From Bin55 sp965220235 (GTDB lineage Bacteria > Pseudomonadota > Gammaproteobacteria > Pseudomonadales > Azotimanducaceae), in assembly GCA_965220235.1 (NCBI GenBank), contig OZ244815.1:3534001-3598000 (forward strand): 64,000 nt of DNA. Reading direction: 5' to 3'. The notes below the pieces were generated by a model, which saw nothing but the letters and a program-made list of their open reading frames with translations, did no database searches and was not told the origin of the DNA. Made by a program: the position numbers and the translations under genes. The stretch's first letter is position 1, and the number at the start of each line of letters is the position of its first letter. Positions 35,584 to 42,723 of the stretch are shown one piece after another.

Positions 35584-36423
35584 ATGCACGTAGGAATCAT
35601 GTCTGGGCATTTCAAGCGACCTTCTCTTGAAGAATCACTCGATGCCATTCTGGCCCAGGACATAAAGCACCTCCAATTCAATATGAGTTCAGCTCATCTG
35701 CAAGGACCTATCGAAGAAGAAATCGAATCTGCCGGTCCCCGTATACGGGAACAAATCCGTAAGCGCGACATGGTCATCGCAGCGCTCGGTGGTCCTGTCA
35801 ATATGGTGCATGTCGATCCGGAAAAACGTCAACAAGCAATTGACCGAATGGCGACATTGATCGCGGCTTGTGAGCATGTTGGTACGTCCGTTATCGCGAC
35901 ATGTACCGGCTCGAGAGACCCGGAGAGTATGTGGCGCAATCATCCCGACAACGCGTCAGAAAGCACTTGGCGCGTGCTGTGCTCGACACTTGAGCAAGTA
36001 CTACCTATCGCCGAAGCCGCGGGCGTGATCATTGCGTTCGAACCTGAATTCAACAACGTTGCGTGCGATGCGAAAAAGAGCCGTCGATTGATCAACGATA
36101 TGGGTTCACCAAACTTAAAAGTGGTTATGGACGCAGCGAACATTTTTGGCGAAAACGACCTGTCCCGCATGACCGAGGTCCTAGACGAAGCGTTCGAATT
36201 GTTAGGCGAACACGTTGCGGTTGCCCATGGAAAGGACTTGGATCATGGCGGCGACGCAGGTCACCTTGCTGCAGGTACCGGAAAACTTGACTATGACCAT
36301 TACGTCAAGCTACTCTGCGGTTTGCCGTTCGAAGTTTCTGTGATTTTGCACGGGCTCGCCGAAGACCAAGTTCCGGGTGCCGCAGCCATGCTTCGTCGGT
36401 ACGCGACCAAACATCAGAGTTAG
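35584..36423 (+). CDS. TIM-barrel sugar phosphate isomerase/epimerase (xylose isomerase-like)
   Basis: This 279-residue protein is an AP-endonuclease-2-fold barrel. Likely metal ligands are Glu in IAFEPEFNN near residue 156, Asp in VVMDAANIF near residue 183 and His in VAHGKDLDHGGD near residue 219. It resembles hydroxypyruvate isomerase/OtnI and tagatose epimerase relatives in layout, but I cannot assign one. In tetronate pathways an OtnI-type isomerase accompanies OtnK and OtnC, so the context suggests interconversion of keto acids or sugars. It is 25 bp after the PhyH gene and 3 bp before the dehydrogenase. Confidence 0.85.
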   Translation: MHVGIMSGHFKRPSLEESLDAILAQDIKHLQFNMSSAHLQGPIEEEIESAGPRIREQIRKRDMVIAALGGPVNMVHVDPEKRQQAIDRMATLIAACEHVGTSVIATCTGSRDPESMWRNHPDNASESTWRVLCSTLEQVLPIAEAAGVIIAFEPEFNNVACDAKKSRRLINDMGSPNLKVVMDAANIFGENDLSRMTEVLDEAFELLGEHVAVAHGKDLDHGGDAGHLAAGTGKLDYDHYVKLLCGLPFEVSVILHGLAEDQVPGAAAMLRRYATKHQS

Positions 36424-36426
36424 TCA

Positions 36427-37641
36427 TTGAAAGCAAAAGTTGCACTTTTGGGTTGCGGGAACCCAGCCCAAAAATGGCATTTACCTACGCTAAGCGAACT
36501 CGCTAAACGGGGCAGTATTGAATTTGTTGCGTTGTGCGATATGGTCGAGGATATTGCAGCAGCCAGCGGGGCGCAATACGGGGTTCCGTTCTACACGAGT
36601 GTCGACGAAATGCTTGACCGACACAAGGACATTCTGGTGGTTGACATCGTGACCGGTGATCCGACGCATCACATCCTTGCCTGTCAGCTTGCAGAACAAG
36701 GCAAGCACGTTATGGTTGAGAAGCCGATGGCATTAACGTTGGCGTGTTGTGACCTCATCATTCACACGTGCAGGCGGAATGGCGTGCAATTTGAAGTAGC
36801 AGAAAACTACTTTCGTATGCCGAAGCAACGGATGATTCTGAAACTCATTGAGGAGGGGATTCTCGGTGATGTCCTGCGTGTGTATTTCAGCGAGCCAAAA
36901 CGGCAAGTGCCGTTTGAACGAAATGTAACGCCCAAAGGACTTGGTCGACCGATTTCAAGTTTCGGTCGTACGTCAGGCATGTGCATGGACATGGGGGCGC
37001 ACCGTCTCTCGCAGCTGCGGTTGTATGCTCAGAGCGATCCGACTCAGATTTCTGCCATTGTCAAGAAGTATCACTCAGATCCCAATCGTGTACACGAAGA
37101 TTGGGCACACGCACTCATTGAGTTCGAAAGTGGTGCGACGGGAATATACGAGACTTCGCGTTTAGGGGAGCTGCAGAAATACTGCCAAATAACCGGCACA
37201 CTCGGCAGCATTCTTGATAGTAATTACTTCGGCCCCGATCTTCCGTTGCGCTTAATTACCGGCGAATCATGGGAGGAAATACCGGTAGAAACAGAACGTC
37301 GAACCATCGAAGGCGTCGACGTGCTTCAACGGATCGTTGTTCACACAGAACCAAAAGTGATATTTGAGAATCGTTTTCGCGATCATGCAATCGACGATTG
37401 GTCTGTAGGACACGCCGATGAAATCATGAGTATTGCAACCGCTGCGCTAAACGATGAACCACCAGAATACGGTTTAGAAGGTCGAAAAGACGTCGAGATG
37501 GCAATGGCGATTTACGAGTCTTCGCTCCAGGGATCCGGCGCTGTACCCGTGCAGATTCCATTAGAAGGACTTACGAATTACGAACGCATGGTCCAGGAGG
37601 ACTATGAAATGAAGTACGGACGTTCCATCGAGCAGTACTGA
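36427..37641 (+). CDS. Gfo/Idh/MocA family NAD(P)-dependent oxidoreductase
   Basis: This 404-residue protein has the dinucleotide motif ALLGCGNPAQKWHLPTL near residue 6 and the family signature HVMVEKPMALT near residue 96, which carries the catalytic-region Lys. The C-terminal domain is longer than usual. SGMCMDMGAHRLSQLRLY near residue 180 holds the conserved D-x-x-x-H-type site. It starts at TTG, 3 bp after the isomerase stop. It could supply the oxidation step that a tetronate pathway needs. It is the last gene of the run and converges on the sulfatase. Confidence 0.85.
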   Translation: MKAKVALLGCGNPAQKWHLPTLSELAKRGSIEFVALCDMVEDIAAASGAQYGVPFYTSVDEMLDRHKDILVVDIVTGDPTHHILACQLAEQGKHVMVEKPMALTLACCDLIIHTCRRNGVQFEVAENYFRMPKQRMILKLIEEGILGDVLRVYFSEPKRQVPFERNVTPKGLGRPISSFGRTSGMCMDMGAHRLSQLRLYAQSDPTQISAIVKKYHSDPNRVHEDWAHALIEFESGATGIYETSRLGELQKYCQITGTLGSILDSNYFGPDLPLRLITGESWEEIPVETERRTIEGVDVLQRIVVHTEPKVIFENRFRDHAIDDWSVGHADEIMSIATAALNDEPPEYGLEGRKDVEMAMAIYESSLQGSGAVPVQIPLEGLTNYERMVQEDYEMKYGRSIEQY

Positions 37642-37780
37642 TCCACAAACATCCGGTCGGTTTCAGATGTCTACGCGCAAAGTAACTCGATCAAGTACGA
37701 CGCTCGTGGCACACGATCCGGGACAAGTGATCATCAAAACTGAGCTTGGGTCCTTGCGGTTCTCCGCCAAAGTTTGTTCG

Positions 37781-39274
37781 TTAAGCAGCTTGTTCGATCG
37801 CCTTCCAGCCGCCTCGATTCGGGTCAGCATTGAGCGTCTCTTGATACTTCCGAAGTTTCTCGTGATCAAGTCGATCCAGGAGCGGGTCTAGTTGCTCTCT
37901 GAGGAGCTGATCCAGAATATCACTAAATGCGGGATCCATCACTATATTCGTGAGTTCATTTGGATCCAACAGCATGTCATAGAGCTCTAATGGTTCACGA
38001 GTCAATGAGTCAACGGCGAGCTTGTATCGATCGTCACGAACCATCGAAAACAAGCGAACTTCGCTGAACGCTACATTCTTGCCTCTTTGCGAATCTGACG
38101 CGTTCCGCCCACTCAAGACCTTTTCGCGCAACGACGACCGGTATTCAGAACCATCTAGCGTCTCCGCCCCAGCGATGTCCAACATCGTTTCGACGACATC
38201 GAGATGGTCGGTGAGTGCCGCTGAACGCCAGCCAGCGACCCCTCCCGGCGGTCGGATACACAAGGGAACATTCAACGCGCCTTCATAAAAGAGTGCTTTG
38301 TTGCGGCAGCGATGGTCACCCAACATTTCGCCGTGATCCGATGTATAGATGATCCACGTGTGATCGAGTACTCCTTTTCGTCGTAGCGCATCTAGCACCA
38401 ATCCGATTCCGCGGTCGATATGCGTGACCTTCGCGTAGTAATACACTCGCATGAGCCGATCTTGACTCGGCGTCATATGAGCCAAACCGCCGTTTTGCTG
38501 GCTGCGGTGAACCTGACGCGAGACTGGCCCCTCTGTTGGTGCCACGATGGAAAGAGGCATCTCCTCCGGGTTGTAGAGAGCGCGATCCATCGCACTTGAA
38601 TCAAATGGGTTGTGCGGACCCGGGAACATGACTTGTAGATAGAACGGTTTGTCGTCGTCGTAGTTTTCGATCCACTCAATGGCCTTGGCTGCGGTGTACA
38701 TATCCAAGCTCTGATCATCGGGTAGTGCACTGGGAGGCGTTTCCCACGGCAACATGGTGCCTCGATTTTCGCCGCGAACGATCAATTTCATGTAACTTCG
38801 AAACGCTTCTAAATTGCCTTTTTCCTCTAAGAAATCTGTGTAGTAACAGTCGGCAGCAGCGTACGCCATGATGTCACGTACTTCATGGGTATCGTCGAAT
38901 CCCCATGCATGTACCTTGTAGGCGTGCTCGCGCGAGTGGCCATCTCCGGGTTTACGCACCTGAAGGTGAACTTTGCCCACCTGCGCGGTTCGATAGCCTG
39001 CATTTCGAATGTTCCGCACATGGTTGGGTAGATCCGGTTCACCATCAATATTGTTTGACCACATCCCGTGCTCGCACGGGTGTTTTCCCGACATGATCGA
39101 CATTCTCGCAGGCATGCAAACTGGCGAATTCGTGATACATCGGCTGAAGCTAACACTCTCAGCAGCCAACCCATCCAGACTAGGGGTTTTTGCTATCGGA
39201 TTCCCTGCAAAACCGACGACATCACCGCGTTGTTGATCAGGGAATATGAATACGATGTTAGGTTTAGAGCGCAT
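37781..39274 (-). CDS. Sulfatase (alkaline phosphatase superfamily, formylglycine type)
   Basis: This protein of 497 residues has the sulfatase signature CMPAR near residue 54, whose Cys would be converted to formylglycine. Metal ligands appear in FPDQQRGD near residue 10 and SDHGEMLGDHR near residue 310. KVGKVHLQV near residue 99 holds the Lys-x-His typical of the family. No signal peptide is visible, so it would act in the cytoplasm, which differs from most periplasmic polysaccharide sulfatases. I chose the ATG at 39274; a GTG four codons earlier lacks support. No maturase gene (anSME or FGE) is in this window. A PhyH gene precedes it by 43 bp. Confidence 0.9.
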   Translation of the reverse strand: MRSKPNIVFIFPDQQRGDVVGFAGNPIAKTPSLDGLAAESVSFSRCITNSPVCMPARMSIMSGKHPCEHGMWSNNIDGEPDLPNHVRNIRNAGYRTAQVGKVHLQVRKPGDGHSREHAYKVHAWGFDDTHEVRDIMAYAAADCYYTDFLEEKGNLEAFRSYMKLIVRGENRGTMLPWETPPSALPDDQSLDMYTAAKAIEWIENYDDDKPFYLQVMFPGPHNPFDSSAMDRALYNPEEMPLSIVAPTEGPVSRQVHRSQQNGGLAHMTPSQDRLMRVYYYAKVTHIDRGIGLVLDALRRKGVLDHTWIIYTSDHGEMLGDHRCRNKALFYEGALNVPLCIRPPGGVAGWRSAALTDHLDVVETMLDIAGAETLDGSEYRSSLREKVLSGRNASDSQRGKNVAFSEVRLFSMVRDDRYKLAVDSLTREPLELYDMLLDPNELTNIVMDPAFSDILDQLLREQLDPLLDRLDHEKLRKYQETLNADPNRGGWKAIEQAA

Positions 39275-39317
39275 TGTGTGATCCACCGCTTGGATATTTA
39301 CGCGGACTATCCATCAA

Positions 39318-40250
39318 CTATGCCCGAAAGTACTTGTTCTTCAGCATGCGCTGATTCTCATATATCGACCCCTGGTTTGGCGCAGCGGGAAGCGGCATGC
39401 GTACAGGGACTTGCTCCATTCGAGGTCTAAGTGTCGTCGCACCTTGCATGATCATGCCATCAAATTCATCAAGATCGCTAACCCCCATGAGTGGCCAAGC
39501 GTCACATGACGCATACACATAGAACAAGATGCGCCTCGCTCTTGTCGAGCGATTCACTGCCGAACCATGCACTAACCTCGCATGATGTACCGTGATTGAA
39601 CCTGCGGAACCATGTAATTCACGTGCCTGCGAGACATCTAGACCTTCTCGCTTCACATCAATTGCACCACAGAATACACCTGCGCTATGGTGGTCGTAGA
39701 TTGGACCTTTATGGCTTCCTGGCAGTACTAAGAGCGGTCCGTTGTCGGTCCTCATGTCATCTAGCAACATACCGACAGCCAGCACATCTTGATTGGTGTG
39801 CGGATAGAACGCCCAATCCTGATGCCACTCGACAGCCGCACCGTCACCAGCAAGTTTTAGGTTGATTTTGCCACCGGTGCGCAGCCTTATGTCGTCGCCT
39901 ATCAACGTACTTAGTGCAGCCATGATAGGAGGATAAGCGGCGATGGCTTGGTAGAACGGATGAGCGAAGTAAGGGTGTTTGATCCGCCGAACCAAAGGCT
40001 CATCCGGCGTATGAGATGGATCAAGATCAAGCGTTGACGTATGCTCAGTTATTCCGCGTGCCTTCGCTACGAGCTCATCCGTCACTTGCCGAAGCTGAGC
40101 GAGCGCATCTTCATCGATTACGTTCTCAAGAACCACGTAGCCTTCGGTGTTGTACTGTTCTACTTGACGTTCTGTAAGCAAGAACGAGTCCTCGTTGTTC
40201 GATCTAAGAGCGACTTGGGGCGGTGTATTCGTAGAGAAAAACCAGACCAT
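39318..40250 (-). CDS. Phytanoyl-CoA dioxygenase (PhyH) family protein, second copy
   Basis: This 310-residue protein has the iron-binding HQD in VEWHQDWAFYPHTNQD near residue 139 and the distal His in HARLVHGSAVNRSTRARR near residue 227. YNTEGYVVLENVID near residue 33 is the usual PhyH start. It is only distantly similar to the PhyH protein at 34485-35558, so it is not a recent copy. It is probably co-transcribed with the sulfatase, 43 bp apart, suggesting linked steps on one sulfated or hydroxylated substrate. Confidence 0.87.
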   Translation of the reverse strand: MVWFFSTNTPPQVALRSNNEDSFLLTERQVEQYNTEGYVVLENVIDEDALAQLRQVTDELVAKARGITEHTSTLDLDPSHTPDEPLVRRIKHPYFAHPFYQAIAAYPPIMAALSTLIGDDIRLRTGGKINLKLAGDGAAVEWHQDWAFYPHTNQDVLAVGMLLDDMRTDNGPLLVLPGSHKGPIYDHHSAGVFCGAIDVKREGLDVSQARELHGSAGSITVHHARLVHGSAVNRSTRARRILFYVYASCDAWPLMGVSDLDEFDGMIMQGATTLRPRMEQVPVRMPLPAAPNQGSIYENQRMLKNKYFRA

Positions 40251-40410
40251 TTATGCATCGCCATTCTAAGACCAGAAGACCAATTCAAACCCTAAGTCTT
40301 CACTCCGTTATTTTCGGACACGACCACTCTCGAATCGAATTCGACTCGTCGTAACTCGTTAGACTTCGACGGTCTTTCAATCCCGTATTGCGATCCTAGC
40401 CTAGACCAGC

Positions 40411-41508
40411 ATGGCTAAGTACCTGTTCCGTCGGTTGCTCTTGCTCGTTCCGACTCTTATTGGGATCATCACCCTAAATTTCTTTATCGTGCAGATGGCA
40501 CCGGGTGGTCCAGTCGATCAAATGATCGCAGCGCTCACCGGTCAAGATACCGGCGGTGCTACGAGTCGTGTCGCCGGTGCGCAAAGCGGAGCGCGACAGA
40601 TGAGCGATTCAACATCGGCACAGTCGCAATATGCCGGTGCGCAAGGATTGGATCCTGAACTCATCGCCGCAATCGAGCGCCAGTTCGGGTTTGACAAGCC
40701 TTTGCATGTCCGCTATTTCAAGATGATCGGAGACTATCTCACGTTAGACCTGGGCGAGAGTTATTTCGAAGGCCGTCCAGTAATTGACCTCATTGTCGAA
40801 CGGTTCCCAGTGTCTATTTCGTTGGGACTATGGTCAATGCTGTTGATCTACCTGATTTCGATTCCACTAGGTGTAGCGAAGGCCGTTCGTGACGGCGGTA
40901 AATTCGATGCATGGACGAGCGGGGTTATCTTCGTTGGTTATGCGGTGCCTGGCTTCTTGTTTGCCGTGTTTCTAATCGTGCTGTTCGCCGGAGGAGCCTA
41001 CTTAGACCTATTTCCATTACGGGGACTTACATCTAGCAACTTCGACGAGCTGAGTTTCGGTGCAAAGATCGCAGACTATTTCTGGCATTTAGCGCTACCC
41101 GTCGTTGCTTTGACGGTCGGTGGTTTCGCGACCTTGACGATGCTCACCAAGAATTCATTTCTCGATGAAATCGCCAAACAATACGTCCTCACCGCGCGAG
41201 CGAAAGGCCTCGACGAACGACGCGTTCTTTACGGTCACGTCTTCCGTAACGCGATGCTCATCGTGATTGCGGGATTCCCCGCCGCATTGGTTGGCATTCT
41301 CTTTACCGGCGCACTTCTGATTGAAGTGATCTTCTCCTTGGACGGTCTAGGACTTCTCGGCTTTGACGCCGTATTGCGCCGCGACTATCCCATCATTTTC
41401 GGAACGTTGTTCGTGTTCACATTCGTCGGATTGGTAATGACACTCGTTGGTGACATTACTTACACACTCGTCGATCCCCGCATTGACTTTGAATCGCGTG
41501 GTAACTAG
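40411..41508 (+). CDS. yejB: ABC transporter permease, YejB-like (locus A)
   Basis: This 365-residue permease matches E. coli YejB in length and sequence character. The first helix ends in FFIVQMAPGGPVDQ, and a hydrophilic Gly/Ala/Gln-rich insert follows at about residues 48-82. RFPVSISLGLWSMLLIYL leads into the core helices. The coupling segment is KQYVLTARAKGLDERRVLYGHVFRNA near residue 255, where the ATPase would dock. It ends VDPRIDFESRGN, as in YejB. YejABEF imports peptide-like or oligopeptide compounds in enterobacteria. A paralogue is at 62556-63653. Confidence 0.94.
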   Translation: MAKYLFRRLLLLVPTLIGIITLNFFIVQMAPGGPVDQMIAALTGQDTGGATSRVAGAQSGARQMSDSTSAQSQYAGAQGLDPELIAAIERQFGFDKPLHVRYFKMIGDYLTLDLGESYFEGRPVIDLIVERFPVSISLGLWSMLLIYLISIPLGVAKAVRDGGKFDAWTSGVIFVGYAVPGFLFAVFLIVLFAGGAYLDLFPLRGLTSSNFDELSFGAKIADYFWHLALPVVALTVGGFATLTMLTKNSFLDEIAKQYVLTARAKGLDERRVLYGHVFRNAMLIVIAGFPAALVGILFTGALLIEVIFSLDGLGLLGFDAVLRRDYPIIFGTLFVFTFVGLVMTLVGDITYTLVDPRIDFESRGN

Positions 41509-42599
41509 TGTCGGGTAATCAAACACAGTTAGCTGAGACACAGTCAACAAAACCCACCGAACTTCGTCCGGGTCGGTTCTCGCCATTAACGCAACGTCGC
41601 TGGGCGAACTTCAAGGCCAATCGACGTGGTTACTGGAGTTTGTGGATCATCGGTACGTTAGTGTTTCTGAGTCTTTTCGCTGAGGTCATCGCGAACGACA
41701 AACCGATCATCTTAGGCTACAAAGGAAGCCTCTACGCACCGATACTCTTCGAATACCCCGAGACTGAATTTGGCGGCGAATTCGAAACGGAAGCCCACTA
41801 TGCATCGACAGTCGTACAAGACTTAATAACACAGGGGAACGGCTGGATGCTGTGGCCTCCGATTCCATTCAGCCACGATACAATCGACCGTCATACCAAA
41901 GGTACGGTGCCAGAGCCCCCCAGCAACCGCCACTGGCTCGGAACCGACGATGTCGCGCGCGACGTAACGGCTCGTCTCATCTATGGGTTCCGGTTATCCG
42001 TACTTTTTGGACTAGCGTTGACTCTGATCACTTCTGTCATAGGGATTGCGGTCGGATCCTCTCAAGGATATTTCGGCGGACTCGTCGACCTTATCGGTCA
42101 ACGTGTCGTCGAAGTGTGGTCAGGCTTACCCACATTGTTCGTCATCATTGTGCTCGCGAGCATATTCGAGCCGAACCCGTTCGTGTTGCTTTTCCTTCTC
42201 GTCATGTTCAACTGGATGGCATTAGTTGCAGTCGTCCGTGCCGAATTTCTGCGTACTCGTAACTTTGAATACGTAAACGCTGCGCGAGCTCTCGGCGAGA
42301 GGGACTTGAAGATCATGTTTAAGTATGTGTTGCCAAACGCAATGGTCGCTACGTTGACATTTCTCCCATTTATTCTCAACGGTTCAATCACGACCCTCAC
42401 CTCTCTCGACTTTCTTGGATTTGGACTACCCGCTGGTTACCCGTCATTAGGCGAACTACTCGCACAAGGCAAAGCAAACCTTCATGCGCCCTGGCTCGGG
42501 CTATCAGGTTTTTTTACGCTCGCGATCATGTTGACGCTACTGGTGTTTGTAGGTGAAGGGGTGCGGGACGCTTTCGATCCGCGACGCGCAGTCACCTAG
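41508..42599 (+). CDS. yejE: ABC transporter permease, YejE-like (locus A)
   Basis: This 363-residue permease starts at GTG, sharing one base with the yejB stop (TAGTG). The N-terminus has FSPLTQRRWANFKANRRGYWSLW, a large periplasmic loop follows (about 60-160), then the permease core with NWLG-type HWLGTDDVARDV near residue 145. The ATPase docking region is NYVNAARALGERDLKIMFKYVLP-like near residue 255, and the end is GVRDAFDPRR, as in YejE. The ATPase gene yejF does not follow; a TonB-dependent receptor does. Confidence 0.93.
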   Translation: MSGNQTQLAETQSTKPTELRPGRFSPLTQRRWANFKANRRGYWSLWIIGTLVFLSLFAEVIANDKPIILGYKGSLYAPILFEYPETEFGGEFETEAHYASTVVQDLITQGNGWMLWPPIPFSHDTIDRHTKGTVPEPPSNRHWLGTDDVARDVTARLIYGFRLSVLFGLALTLITSVIGIAVGSSQGYFGGLVDLIGQRVVEVWSGLPTLFVIIVLASIFEPNPFVLLFLLVMFNWMALVAVVRAEFLRTRNFEYVNAARALGERDLKIMFKYVLPNAMVATLTFLPFILNGSITTLTSLDFLGFGLPAGYPSLGELLAQGKANLHAPWLGLSGFFTLAIMLTLLVFVGEGVRDAFDPRRAVT

Positions 42600-42723
42600 T
42601 CACCAGATTCGCACTTCGTTTCGTGACACGAACACGATCTTCACGAGTCCTTCGGTACGTTCTGAACTAGCGATTTTCAAGTATGATTGAGCGAATCACC
42701 ATTTTTAAACCAAAGGAGTCTCA

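Noticed and set aside
37667..37891. 74-codon plus-strand frame between the Gfo/Idh/MocA and sulfatase genes
   Set aside because: More than half is antisense to the sulfatase C-terminus, and it has no ribosome site or recognisable domain.
34485..40250. The two PhyH genes as a recent duplication
   Set aside because: The proteins share only family motifs and differ in length and N-terminus, so they are not a recent pair.
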